A stretch of 48,671 nt of DNA, taken from NCBI GenBank assembly GCA_022821275.1, contig JAJEDY010000086.1:1-48671 (forward strand). The letters are read 5' to 3'. Of this stretch, positions 24,986 through 33,611 are shown in pieces. The first letter of the stretch is position 1. Every line of letters starts with the position of its first letter. This DNA is from Candidatus Latescibacterota bacterium (lineage in GTDB: Bacteria; Latescibacterota; UBA2968). Position numbers and translations under genes: made by a program. The notes beneath the pieces were generated by a model, which was given only the letters and a program-made list of their open reading frames with translations, was not told the origin of the DNA and did no database searches.

Positions 24986-26002
24986 ATGGCTGATACCAGG
25001 GTGGAGAACGAAGTTGTAGATGGCGTTGCTCGGGATGGAAGTGGCGAGTGGCAGCCCGCAAAACGCCCGGAGCCTGCGCCGATTTTTGCATGGCCCCCGC
25101 GTCCTGTTGAGGCGCTGAAGTGGATGTTCGGTTTTCCGGGCTATTTGTGGCCCTGGAACGCGATTTATATGCTTATTGCCATTGGCACCTGGCTTTATTT
25201 GCAACCCGCGCTCGAGCGCTGTGTGGAATTCCGCGTGGATTGGATTGCCGAGATGTTTGTGCGCAATATTGCGATGCTCATCGTCATTGCGGGCGCGTGG
25301 CATGTGTATTTCTACAGGTTCAAGGCGCAGGGCACGCGGTATAAATACACGTCGAAATGGCTCGCGACATCTAATCGCAAGTTTTTGTGGGGCAATCAAC
25401 TGCGCGATAATATTTTTTGGAGTTGTGTGAGTGGAGGGACGATCTGGACGGCTTATGAAGTGGTTTCTATGTGGGCATTTGCCAATGAGATCATTCCCTA
25501 TGTCGATTGGCGCACAGAACCGGTTTATTTTGTGGCGTTGCTGTGCGGTATCCAGTTCTGGCGGCTTTTCCATTTTTATTGGGTTCACCGCCTGACCCAT
25601 TGGAAACCTCTGTATAAATCCGCGCACTATTTGCATCACAAGAATATCAATATTGGCCCCTGGTCCGGGCTGGCTATGCACCCGATTGAACATTTGTTGT
25701 ATTTTAGCTGTATTTTGATTCACTGGGTGGTGCCATCCCATCCGATTCACATGTTGATGAATGCACAACATGCGGCGTTTACACCGGCGCAGGGGCATGT
25801 GGGGTTTGATAAAATTGAGGTGGGAAGCAGTGATAGAATGCCCGCGGCGTCGTTTTTTCACCAGTTGCATCACCGCTATTTTGAGTGCAATTACGGCGAG
25901 AATGATTTTCCGTTCGATTACTGGTTCGGGACGTTTCACGATGGGTCGCCAGAATCGCACGCCAGTATGCGCGCGAAGCGCAAGGCGGTGCATCAGATTT
26001 AA
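24986..26002 (+). CDS. Fatty acid hydroxylase/sterol desaturase superfamily membrane enzyme
   Basis: This 338-residue di-iron membrane oxygenase has hydrophobic segments at about residues 45-70, 90-110 and 180-200. The histidine clusters that hold the two irons are present: HFYWVHRLTHW, SAHYLHHKN, AMHPIEHLLYF and FFHQLHHRYFE. Family members hydroxylate or desaturate lipids, sterols or carotenoids using O2. The N-terminal 30 residues are hydrophilic. AAAAGGAGG precedes ATG. It lies alone between a repeat region and a terminator-like hairpin. The substrate is unknown; together with the ceramidase-like gene at 38444 it hints at lipid metabolism. Confidence 0.88.
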   Translation: MADTRVENEVVDGVARDGSGEWQPAKRPEPAPIFAWPPRPVEALKWMFGFPGYLWPWNAIYMLIAIGTWLYLQPALERCVEFRVDWIAEMFVRNIAMLIVIAGAWHVYFYRFKAQGTRYKYTSKWLATSNRKFLWGNQLRDNIFWSCVSGGTIWTAYEVVSMWAFANEIIPYVDWRTEPVYFVALLCGIQFWRLFHFYWVHRLTHWKPLYKSAHYLHHKNINIGPWSGLAMHPIEHLLYFSCILIHWVVPSHPIHMLMNAQHAAFTPAQGHVGFDKIEVGSSDRMPAASFFHQLHHRYFECNYGENDFPFDYWFGTFHDGSPESHASMRAKRKAVHQI

Positions 26003-26028
26003 TATTCGGGGGAAATACAGGGTGTTTA

Positions 26029-26072
26029 CAACCGGGGCTTACGGCTGTGCTGCAGGTCCCGGTTTTGCGTTT
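26029..26072 (+). terminator. Hairpin terminator, copy 1 of a repeated element
   Basis: AACCGGG (26030-26036) pairs with CCCGGTT (26058-26064), followed by TTGCGTTTTT. A near copy lies at 28561, including the preceding CAGGGTGT, so this is a shared element. It ends the hydroxylase transcript. Confidence 0.65.
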
Positions 26073-26099
26073 TTGGAGCTTCAAAACTTTTTGATTGGA

Positions 26100-26128
26100 T
26101 TGGGTAAAAAGTTGGCGTACTATATAAT
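26100..26128 (+). promoter_or_regulatory. Promoter of the first two-domain PhyH gene
   Basis: TTGGGT (26100-26105), 17 bases, then a perfect TATAAT (26123-26128). The block around it, including TTGGC-TACTAT and AAACCCCAATC before a strong AAGGAGGT ribosome site, is shared with the paralogue's upstream region at 29595-29654. Confidence 0.6.
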
Positions 26129-26167
26129 GCAGAGACAAACCCCAATCTTCCAACAAGGAGGTCAGAG

Positions 26168-27907
26168 ATGGACCGGGAAGAGATGAGCAATGAAGAGAAT
26201 TATGCGTTTGATGTCGCCGGATATTTGCATGTCCCAGGGGTGTTGAGTCGTGGGGAAGTTGAAGCTTTGAACAGGGCACTGGACGAGGCGGATGCGTCTG
26301 AAGGCATGCTGGGCTGGGAGGCGCCCCAGCGGGATCTGTTTCGGGATTTGCTGGTGCATCCGCAACTGGTGTGGTATTTGAATCAGATTATTGGACATGG
26401 GTTCCGACTGGATCAGGCACCCCGGTTGTTGGGTTGCCGGGAAGGGGAGATCGGACAGGGCCTGGTGGGCGGAGACGAACCTCGGAATCCGTCCCGGGCG
26501 TATTTTATTCAAAATGGCCGCCGGTCGTGCCAGGGGGTGAAGGCGATCTGGGTTCTGGAGGATGTGGAGGAAGGCGATGGCGGACTGGTGGTGGTGCAGG
26601 CGAGTCACAAGAGCAATGTGGAAACACCCGAGGATCTGGCGACCGGGCAAGACGATATGGAGCTGGTGAAACAGCCGGTGTTGAAGGCGGGCGATTTATT
26701 TTTACTGGCCGAGACTGCGTTGCAGGGGATGCGTCCGTGGACGGGTTCACCGAGACGGCTGTTGACGTACTGGTATGCGGGGCGGGCGGTTATTCAGTCG
26801 AATGGGTCGGGACCGGGTGCTGAGATCGAAACGCGACCCGGGTGGACGGAGAGTGCGCCTCCCGAACAGAAGGCGGTGATGTACAGGCCGGGGGCTAAGG
26901 GATCTAATCCGCCGCCTGTGCTGAATACCGATGGCGAAAAGACGTGGGTGGAGGGGAGTTCTGAGGTGATTCATCCGTCGATTTATATTCGGGATCCAAA
27001 TTCAAAAATTGATGAGAAGGAATTTTATTTTTGGGATTTGAACGGGTATCTGGTGGTGCGTGGGGTGATGGACGAGGAATGGCTGGAAAAGGCGAATGAG
27101 GCGGTGGATAAATTCCAGGACCGGATTGAGGTTGGTGCAGAACTGGCGCGAGGGTCGAAGAGTCAGGCCGGGACGGGGCGGCCGTTGCTGCCGGGGCTGG
27201 TGGATTTACCCGCGCCTTATTGCGAGCCGTTCCGGCGGATGATTGCCCATCCCGCTGTGGTGCATCGGCTGAACTGGATGGGAGCCAGTGGGTATCGCAC
27301 GGGTGGCGGTACGGTGTTTTGCGCTGTGCAAGGGACGTCGGGCCACGCGTTGCACGATGGGAATGAGCCGATGAGTCCGTCGCGGGGTTACCAGTTTAAG
27401 AATGGGCGGAGTTATTGTGAGACGGTGACGATTACGTGGCAGTTGCGAGATGTGGAGCCGGATCTGGGCGGGTTTGCCTGTGTGCCGGGTTCTCATAAGA
27501 CGCAGTATTCTATGCCTCCTGGAATCCGCACGTGCGACGAGACGATGGGGCTGGTGGTGCAGCCAGCGATGAAAGCGGGAGATGTGTTATTTTTTATGGA
27601 TGGCGGGTGTACACACGGCGCGCTGGCGTGGAAAAATCCGATTCCCAGACGGGGCGTGCTGGTTAAATATCAGTCCAAAAATTCCAACTGGGGCGGTGGC
27701 GTGATTGACCCCCAGGAGCGCTGGGGCGATATGGTGGAGGATATGACCGAGGAACAGTTTGCGGTTATGCGCGGTCCGGAACGCGATGGAGGGGATCGCA
27801 CGGTGCCCAGGTTGGTCGTGCGGGATGGACAGGTGCATGTGTCGTACGATCCGGAGGGCGACCAGTACGCGTCGTCTTATCGCAAGCCGGGGGAGAAGTC
27901 GGGATAG
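26168..27907 (+). CDS. Two-domain phytanoyl-CoA dioxygenase-like protein (copy 1)
   Basis: This 579-residue protein contains two PhyH-like halves (about 10-235 and 285-530). Both begin with the family's entry helix (FDVAGYLHVPGVLSRGEVE; FYFWDLNGYLVVRGVMDEE) and share NGR, LEDV/LRDV and SHK blocks. In the second half the expected metal region reads GHALHDGNEP (His393, His396, Asp397), the distal His is in CTHGALAW (His483) and PRRG follows. In the first half the equivalents are GLVGGDEP and TALQGMRPW, so both histidines are lost (Gln186 replaces the distal one). The first domain is therefore probably inactive and structural or regulatory. AAGGAGGT precedes ATG. It is followed 14 bases later by a purN-like gene. 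Confidence 0.82.
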   Translation: MDREEMSNEENYAFDVAGYLHVPGVLSRGEVEALNRALDEADASEGMLGWEAPQRDLFRDLLVHPQLVWYLNQIIGHGFRLDQAPRLLGCREGEIGQGLVGGDEPRNPSRAYFIQNGRRSCQGVKAIWVLEDVEEGDGGLVVVQASHKSNVETPEDLATGQDDMELVKQPVLKAGDLFLLAETALQGMRPWTGSPRRLLTYWYAGRAVIQSNGSGPGAEIETRPGWTESAPPEQKAVMYRPGAKGSNPPPVLNTDGEKTWVEGSSEVIHPSIYIRDPNSKIDEKEFYFWDLNGYLVVRGVMDEEWLEKANEAVDKFQDRIEVGAELARGSKSQAGTGRPLLPGLVDLPAPYCEPFRRMIAHPAVVHRLNWMGASGYRTGGGTVFCAVQGTSGHALHDGNEPMSPSRGYQFKNGRSYCETVTITWQLRDVEPDLGGFACVPGSHKTQYSMPPGIRTCDETMGLVVQPAMKAGDVLFFMDGGCTHGALAWKNPIPRRGVLVKYQSKNSNWGGGVIDPQERWGDMVEDMTEEQFAVMRGPERDGGDRTVPRLVVRDGQVHVSYDPEGDQYASSYRKPGEKSG

Positions 27908-27921
27908 GAAGGAGCGAGAAA

Positions 27922-28539
27922 ATGCCGAGTAGAAGGGTCTTGCAACTGGGTTTTCTGGCTTCGCATAGGGGTACCAATTTGCAGGCTATTCTCGACGCCT
28001 GTAAAACAGGACGCTTGCAGGCCAGGCCCCGGGTGGTCATCAGCAATAACTCGGATTCCGGTGCTCTACAGCGGGCCGGGAAGGCGGGCGTGCCAGCGGT
28101 GCATTTGAGTACTTATACTCACCCCAAGTCCGGTGCTCTGGATGGGGCTATTCTGACGATTTTACAGGCGTATGGGGCCGAGGTGGTCTGCCTTGCCGGG
28201 TATATGAAACGGTTGGGCCCGCGGACTTTGGCAGCGTATAGGGGGCGCGTTCTCAATATCCATCCATCCCTGTTGCCCAAATTTGGCGGTCGAGGTTTTT
28301 ACGGGGAGGTCGTGCATCGAGCGGTGTTGGCCGCGGGTGAACGCGAGACCGGGGCTACGGTGCATCTGGTTGACGAAGAATACGACCACGGTCAAGTTTT
28401 GGACCAGATCCAGGTGCCGGTTGAGCCTGGCGATTCGGTCGAGACCCTATCGGCCCGGGTGCTACAACAGGAACACAGGCTTTACGTCCAGACGTTGCAG
28501 CGCATTGCCTCTGGTGAGATAGAGTTGCAGGGGCTATAG
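27922..28539 (+). CDS. purN: Phosphoribosylglycinamide formyltransferase (PurN-like)
   Basis: This 205-residue protein resembles PurN, which transfers formyl from 10-formyltetrahydrofolate to GAR in purine synthesis. The start LGFLASHRGTNLQAIL is the GAR-binding loop. The catalytic block is LNIHPSLLPKFGG with Asn and His, followed by ETGATVHLVDEEYDHGQ, whose Asp is the third catalytic residue. The length matches the usual 190-215. AAGGAG precedes ATG. No other purine gene is nearby; it sits between two paralogous PhyH-like genes and is followed by a hairpin terminator. A related formyltransferase with another amine substrate cannot be excluded. Confidence 0.88.
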   Translation: MPSRRVLQLGFLASHRGTNLQAILDACKTGRLQARPRVVISNNSDSGALQRAGKAGVPAVHLSTYTHPKSGALDGAILTILQAYGAEVVCLAGYMKRLGPRTLAAYRGRVLNIHPSLLPKFGGRGFYGEVVHRAVLAAGERETGATVHLVDEEYDHGQVLDQIQVPVEPGDSVETLSARVLQQEHRLYVQTLQRIASGEIELQGL

Positions 28540-28560
28540 ATGGTTTTGCAGGGTGTATAG

Positions 28561-28590
28561 AACCGGGGCTTATCGCAAGTCCCGGTTTTG
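28561..28590. terminator. Hairpin terminator, copy 2 of a repeated element
   Basis: AACCGGGGCTT, loop ATCGC, then AAGTCCCGGTT followed by TTG forms an 11-base-arm hairpin with one mismatch. It lies between the convergent purN and DHDPS-family genes and closely matches the element at 26029. Confidence 0.65.
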
Positions 28591-28613
28591 TGTATGAAAA
28601 AGGGCTGCACATT

Positions 28614-29519
28614 TTAGCCATTCGGGAGCAGGCCGATCTGATCCAGAGACGCACGGAGAAATTCCAGGTCTTCTTCGGTGGCAGAGAGTTGGGGCGATCT
28701 GAGATATCGGGCGGAGACGCCGTAGAGTTCCAGGATGGCGCGCCACATGGTTTGCCAGCCGCCTCGGAAATTGGGCTGCAGATCCCAGAGCGGGCGTTCG
28801 ATTTCGACGGTGATCCGCCGTGCTTCGGCTATGTCGTTGCGGCAGAGAGCCTGGTGGAATTCCGCGCCGATGTGGGGGGCGAATGAGGTGGACCAGTCCA
28901 TGAAGGTGGTGCAGCCAAAGGGCCATTCGAGGAGGTGACGCCACAGGGTGCCTCCGGTCATGATTTTCCAGTGGTGGCCGTATTTTTGCAGGGTTTCTAC
29001 GGCATAGGCCGTGTCGCCGTCTTCTTTGAAGCAGCAGATGTCGGGTTCGTCTATGAGCATATCCAGGGCGCGGTGCGAGGGATAGCCGACGAGCATCACC
29101 GGGATGATTTTGCCGATTGCGACATTGTGAGCGGCCACGCCTTCGGGGTCTGAGCCGTGGAATGTGGTGACGGACATGAGCGTATCTGCGCCCCATTCGA
29201 CACATCTGTGGGCAAATGCTTCTGCCTGCCGGGTGGGCCATGCCCCGGTCGCGGCGATGGTGAGGGCGCGGCCAGCGGTGCGCTCGATGGTAAATTGTGT
29301 GAGTTGTGCGATTTCATCTTCGCTCAGGCAGAAGTACTGGCTATCGCCCGCTGTCAGCAAGATGACGCCACTGCCGCCTCCAATGCCGATTTCGATGATG
29401 TTGTCCACGCCATCCCAGTCGATGTCTCCATTTGATAGAAAAGGCGTCGGTATCGATGTGACGGGACCTTCCAGGAGATTTTTTATTTCCTCGGGCGATT
29501 TTCGCGTTCGTGTGGTCAT
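28614..29519 (-). CDS. Dihydrodipicolinate synthase/N-acetylneuraminate lyase family protein
   Basis: This 301-residue class I aldolase-type TIM barrel has the Schiff-base Lys in ICCFKEDGDT and the catalytic Tyr region as VMLVGYPSH. The early substrate loop is LLTAGDSQYF rather than the usual GTTGE, so the substrate probably differs from that of DapA. Family members condense or cleave pyruvate with aldehydes, as in sialic-acid or keto-sugar-acid breakdown. ATG at 29519 is chosen because AAGGAGTG lies six bases upstream; the frame extends 12 codons further without support. It is the only reverse-strand gene between the two large PhyH genes. Confidence 0.85.
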   Translation of the reverse strand: MTTRTRKSPEEIKNLLEGPVTSIPTPFLSNGDIDWDGVDNIIEIGIGGGSGVILLTAGDSQYFCLSEDEIAQLTQFTIERTAGRALTIAATGAWPTRQAEAFAHRCVEWGADTLMSVTTFHGSDPEGVAAHNVAIGKIIPVMLVGYPSHRALDMLIDEPDICCFKEDGDTAYAVETLQKYGHHWKIMTGGTLWRHLLEWPFGCTTFMDWSTSFAPHIGAEFHQALCRNDIAEARRITVEIERPLWDLQPNFRGGWQTMWRAILELYGVSARYLRSPQLSATEEDLEFLRASLDQIGLLPNG

Positions 29520-29594
29520 GTTTGTCACTCCTTGTCCAATTTTTTTTCGCGGCACCTCATATTATAAGCATTTTTGTTTTGAATTGATCCAGAA

Positions 29595-29654
29595 ATTGGC
29601 TTACTATGTATTAAATGCACTAATAAACCCCAATCATATAGCAGGAGGTCACCG
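29595..29654 (+). promoter_or_regulatory. Upstream block shared by both two-domain PhyH genes
   Basis: TTGGCTTACTATGTATTAAATGCA and AAACCCCAATC, then AGCAGGAGGTCA before the ATG, align with 26112-26167 upstream of the paralogue. Identity is highest at the putative -10 area, the AAACCCCAATC box and the ribosome site. The -10 is less clear here (TATGTA or TATTAA). Confidence 0.5.
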
Positions 29655-31418
29655 ATGGACCGGGAAGCGATGAGCAACGAGGAGAATTACAGCTTTGATG
29701 TGGCAGGCTATTTGCACATCCCGGGCGTGTTGAACCGAGGTGAGGTGAAGGCGCTGAATGAGGCGCTGGACAAAGGGGGGCAGAGTGAGGGGATGCTGAG
29801 ATGGGATTCCCCACTTCGGGATCTGTTTCGGGATTTGATGATTCATCCACAATTGGTGTGGTATTTGAATCAGATCGTGGGCTATGGATTCCGGCTGGAC
29901 CGGGAGCCAGAGTTGTTGTGCGATGAGACCTGGGATGTGGAGGCCCCCCTGGTGGGAGGCAATGAGCCGAGAAATCCGGCCAGGGCGTACTATTTTCAGA
30001 ATGGTCGCCGGTATTGCCAGGCCGTGCGGGCGATCTGGGCGCTTGAGGATGTGGAAGAGGGCGATGGTGGATTTGTGATGGTGCCGTGTACCCACAAGGT
30101 GAATGTGGAGACGCCAGAGGACGTGGCTACGGGTGAGGACGATATGGGGCTGACATTTCAGCCAGCACTAAAGGCCGGAGATCTGTTTCTGGTGGCGGGG
30201 ACGGTGTTGCAGGGGGTGCGGCCCTGTAAAGGGTCTCAGAGATTATTGAGCTACGAGTATGTGGGGCGTGCGGCGATTCAGTCTGCGGGGACAGGTCCCA
30301 TGGTTGCGGAGGATCCCTCTCCTGAATGGCAGGCTGCGCTCAGCCTCGAACAGCGCGCGTCTCTTTACAAACCGGATTATGCGTATTCGACGCCTCCGCC
30401 GGTGATTGTGACGGATGGCGAGACAGTAAAACTCGATGAATCGCGGGAGGTGTTTCATCCCTCGATTTACAGTCGGGATCCCAATTCCGATATCGATGAA
30501 AAAGAGTTCTATTTTTGGGAATTGAACGGGTATTTGATTCTCAAAGGGGTGATGGATGAGGCGTGGTTGGAGAAGGCGAATGAGGCGATTGACAAGTTTG
30601 AGGATCAGATTGTGGTGCAGGAGGAATTGTCGCGGGGGTCAAAGAGCCTGGCGGGCACGGGGCGTCCGGTGTTGGGCGGTTTGTTGGATCTTCCCGAGCC
30701 GTATTGCGAGCCGTTTCGGAAGATGGTGGCTCACCCGTCCGTGCAGCACAGGTTGACGTGGATGGGCGGGAGTGGCGCGCGAATGAGTGGGCCTGCGGCG
30801 TTTTGTTCGGTTCAGGGGACGTCTGGCCATGCCCTGCACGATTCTGGGGAACCGATGTATCCGCCGATGGGCTATCAGTTTCAGAATGGGCGGAGCTATT
30901 CGGAGGCGGTGACGATTACGTGGCAGTTGCGGGATGTGCCGCCCGGTCTTGGCGGGTTTGCCTGTGTTCCGGGTTCTCACAAGGGGAAATACCCAACGCC
31001 GCCGGGCGTGCGGTCCTGCGATGATGACATGGGTCTGGTGAAGCAACTGGTGATGGAGGCGGGCGATGTGCTATTTTTTGCCGATGGCGCGACGACACAC
31101 GGCACCACGGCGTGGAAGAATCCCATCCCGCGGCGGGGTATTTTGATCAAATATTCGTCGCGGAGTTTTCACCGTAGCGGCGGGGATATGGTGCATCCAT
31201 GGAATCGGTGGGGCGACGACATGGTGGAGGATATGACGGACGCACATCTGGCCGTGATGCGCGGCACAGATCGGGATGCGCGCAATTACAATGTGCCCCG
31301 GCTGGAGGTGAGGGATGGCGAGGTGGAGGTGTCCTACGAGCGGGGGCAGGCACTTTACAGCGGCGAGGCGCCAACGACGCCGGTGGTCGAACAGATGCGA
31401 AATAGAACAGACCGTTAG
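29655..31418 (+). CDS. Two-domain phytanoyl-CoA dioxygenase-like protein (copy 2)
   Basis: This 587-residue paralogue of the protein at 26168 is similar along its whole length (same MDRE-MSNEENY start, FDVAGYLHIPGVLNRGEV, DPNSDIDEKEFYFWELNGYL linker). The second domain keeps GHALHDSGEP (His392, His395, Asp396), the distal His482 in TTHGTTAW and PRRG. The first domain again lacks them (PLVGGNEP, and Gln186 in TVLQGVRP). Keeping the same losses in both copies suggests the dead first domain existed before duplication and is under selection. AGGAGGT precedes ATG. Its last four bases overlap the end of the opposing PhyH gene. Confidence 0.82.
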   Translation: MDREAMSNEENYSFDVAGYLHIPGVLNRGEVKALNEALDKGGQSEGMLRWDSPLRDLFRDLMIHPQLVWYLNQIVGYGFRLDREPELLCDETWDVEAPLVGGNEPRNPARAYYFQNGRRYCQAVRAIWALEDVEEGDGGFVMVPCTHKVNVETPEDVATGEDDMGLTFQPALKAGDLFLVAGTVLQGVRPCKGSQRLLSYEYVGRAAIQSAGTGPMVAEDPSPEWQAALSLEQRASLYKPDYAYSTPPPVIVTDGETVKLDESREVFHPSIYSRDPNSDIDEKEFYFWELNGYLILKGVMDEAWLEKANEAIDKFEDQIVVQEELSRGSKSLAGTGRPVLGGLLDLPEPYCEPFRKMVAHPSVQHRLTWMGGSGARMSGPAAFCSVQGTSGHALHDSGEPMYPPMGYQFQNGRSYSEAVTITWQLRDVPPGLGGFACVPGSHKGKYPTPPGVRSCDDDMGLVKQLVMEAGDVLFFADGATTHGTTAWKNPIPRRGILIKYSSRSFHRSGGDMVHPWNRWGDDMVEDMTDAHLAVMRGTDRDARNYNVPRLEVRDGEVEVSYERGQALYSGEAPTTPVVEQMRNRTDR

Positions 31419-32233
31419 ACGGTTCTGTTATCCAGCGAGTACTCGCGGTTTCCATTTGGACCGCCGCCAATTGCCCAGGTGCCGCGGAAGAGGGTTCGCC
31501 GCCTTGGGGGCATGGCTTCGATTGTTTCGTGGTCGAGGTTGAGGCGGTGCCACTGCGCCCAGATGGAGTTGTAGCAGTTGAAGACCGCGCATCTCGGGTT
31601 GTTGGGGTTGATCCAGTCGTTGGCAGCGTGGATCAGGCTTTCCGTGAAGATGACCACCGAGCCTGCGGGACAGCTATAATCTTCCATTGCGTCTCTCATA
31701 CTGGATTCATAGGGGGAACCGCCGATATTTGGTCGAAACCGATCCGGACCGCCGTAATTGAAGTGGGCTTTGTGCGACCCGCTGAGAAAAGAGGTTCCGC
31801 CCTGTCCCGACACTACTTCCTCGAGTTCCCACACGACCCGGGTCAGCCCGGCAAAAATTTTATTTCCCGCGACCTGATAGCGCATGGCGTTGGCTTGTTG
31901 GGGGGGACGCACTACGTGGGGCATGCCGTTGTCTCTCCGTTCCGATTTGTCCCATCCGGGAGGCCGCACGGTGGTGAAGGAGCCTTCGCAGCGAAAGCCG
32001 TAGCAGTCGTCTTTTACAAAGGGGTCCTCGGATAGGATTTCGTTTAGAATGCCGACGATTGCCGGGTGGTCCAGCAGGTTCTGAAGCGCGCCCTCATAAC
32101 TCCGCCTGGCGCCGGCATATACTTCGGCTTTCATTTCTTCTATCTCGGCTGCCGATAGCACCGAAGGCAGCAGGATCCAGCCGCGAAGGTCGAAGAAGAA
32201 TTTTTGCTCGTCGGTCATAGGTATGGGTGTCAT
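31415..32233 (-). CDS. Phytanoyl-CoA dioxygenase family protein
   Basis: The 272-residue protein begins KFFFDLRGWILLPSVLSAAEIEEM, typical of the family, and has LEEVVSGQGGTSFLSGSHK and FTESLIHAANDW with the distal His. A canonical His-x-Asp is not seen; the nearest candidate is GMPHVVRPPQ, where Val stands for Asp, as in some divergent members. It is likely cytoplasmic with unknown substrate, and its activity should be treated with caution. AAAGGAGG precedes ATG. The preceding Gfo/Idh/MocA gene ends in an ATGA overlap with this start, so the two are co-translated and may act in one pathway. Confidence 0.8.
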   Translation of the reverse strand: MTPIPMTDEQKFFFDLRGWILLPSVLSAAEIEEMKAEVYAGARRSYEGALQNLLDHPAIVGILNEILSEDPFVKDDCYGFRCEGSFTTVRPPGWDKSERRDNGMPHVVRPPQQANAMRYQVAGNKIFAGLTRVVWELEEVVSGQGGTSFLSGSHKAHFNYGGPDRFRPNIGGSPYESSMRDAMEDYSCPAGSVVIFTESLIHAANDWINPNNPRCAVFNCYNSIWAQWHRLNLDHETIEAMPPRRRTLFRGTWAIGGGPNGNREYSLDNRTV

Positions 32234-33486
32234 TTTTCCTCCTTTTGTCCATTGAGACGAACGGTTTCGCCTCCCTGGTCGATAGATTGCATTGCGGATA
32301 GGATCATTCGCGTGGCTTCCATGCCGTATTGGCCATCTACTGGGGATGGACCGCCGCGGGCAAATTTGGCAATTTCCTGCACCAGCTTGCGGTCTGCACC
32401 GAAGTGAGAGGTTTCAAAGGCTTCGGCTTTGCATTGTATGAGTTCTTCTCTGCGTTCCCCATAGTCCGTGACGAGGTCGATTTCGCCTTTCAGGCGCGTC
32501 AGGATCATTCGCCCTTTTGTGCCGACCAGTTCAAAGGTTTCTTCGTCTTCGGCTTTGGGACCGTAAATGGCGTAGAAGATGGAGGCGACGATTCCGTTGT
32601 CGTACTGGAAGTGGATGGATGCGTGGTCGAAGATGTCTGCGCCGGGTTTATATACGCAATTGTCTTTTCGGCGCATGGGATCGGTTTCACGGGCGAAGGT
32701 CTGATCTATTGCGCCCCGAGCCTGATCCTGTGTGCCCGTTTCGACCAACTCCGCTCGATAAGGACAAGTGTCGTCGTCGCATACGGCACAAAATTCGGGT
32801 GCGTCTTCGCGCACTTCAAAGAGGTTGCGTCCCCCAAAGGCGTTGACTTGAAGACAATGGCCGTTCGCAAACCAGTTGAATACGTCCGTGTAGTGCGATG
32901 CCTTGTCGTTGAGCGCACCGCCGCTCAATGCCCGCGTGCGATGCCAGGTCATGAAATAATGCGTGTAGGGGATTACGGAGCGAATGAGCATCATTTTGAG
33001 GTCGCCGATGACGCCGCTTTTCAGCAGGTTGTAGAGTTCGATCCAGGGCTGTTCATAGCGCCTGGTAAAGCCCATGATCATCGGATTATTTGTTTTGTGC
33101 TCTTCTTTGTGGATGGCTATGGCATCTTCGAGTGTATGTGCAATGGGTTTGTCCAAATAGACCTTTTTGCCCGAGCGCAGCGCGGGTATTGCCGCTTCGC
33201 GATGGGCTGCCGTGGGCGTGGTGATGACAATTAGATCTACGTTGTCGTCGGAGATTAGGTCTATTGGATCGCTGTAGAATGTGGGTGAAAACGTCCTGTT
33301 GCCCGCTGCCGCCGCGATTCTGTTCACATCTTCGAGGGCGATGTGCATGCGGCCTTCTGTGCGGTTGCAAAAAGCGGTGATCGTGATGTCCAGATCGCTG
33401 GCTTGTTCGGCAATTTGATGTCCAATACAGTTGATGCCGCGGCTGCCAGTTCCGATGATGCCCACGCGAATGGTATTTGTCGTCAC
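32230..33486 (-). CDS. Gfo/Idh/MocA family oxidoreductase
   Basis: This 418-residue protein has a Rossmann motif IRVGIIGTGSRG at the start, TPTAAHREAAIPAL, and DKPIAHTLEDA in place of the usual EKP. A cysteine cluster CAVCDDDTCPYRAE in the middle (a CPY-type motif seen in longer members) may bind metal or stabilise a loop. The GTG at 33486 is preferred because GGAG lies nine bases upstream and the Rossmann strand then begins near residue 8; the frame extends 23 codons further to a TTG. It overlaps the next gene by four bases. It probably oxidises a sugar or cyclitol with NAD(P)+. Confidence 0.87.
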   Translation of the reverse strand: MTTNTIRVGIIGTGSRGINCIGHQIAEQASDLDITITAFCNRTEGRMHIALEDVNRIAAAAGNRTFSPTFYSDPIDLISDDNVDLIVITTPTAAHREAAIPALRSGKKVYLDKPIAHTLEDAIAIHKEEHKTNNPMIMGFTRRYEQPWIELYNLLKSGVIGDLKMMLIRSVIPYTHYFMTWHRTRALSGGALNDKASHYTDVFNWFANGHCLQVNAFGGRNLFEVREDAPEFCAVCDDDTCPYRAELVETGTQDQARGAIDQTFARETDPMRRKDNCVYKPGADIFDHASIHFQYDNGIVASIFYAIYGPKAEDEETFELVGTKGRMILTRLKGEIDLVTDYGERREELIQCKAEAFETSHFGADRKLVQEIAKFARGGPSPVDGQYGMEATRMILSAMQSIDQGGETVRLNGQKEEK

Positions 33487-33611
33487 TGTTGGTTTCTCCG
33501 GGAAAATGCAGATCAAAGTTATTGTGAAGAATATACCAATTATTTCCAAAAACAAAAGCTATCTTGAGACCCTCGGGATGATTCCGAGGACGTTTATAAG
33601 AGGATCGGAGT

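Noticed and set aside
31415-31418. Four-base convergent overlap of two PhyH genes as a regulatory antisense device
   Set aside because: Such tiny tail-to-tail overlaps are common in compact genomes and need no special explanation.
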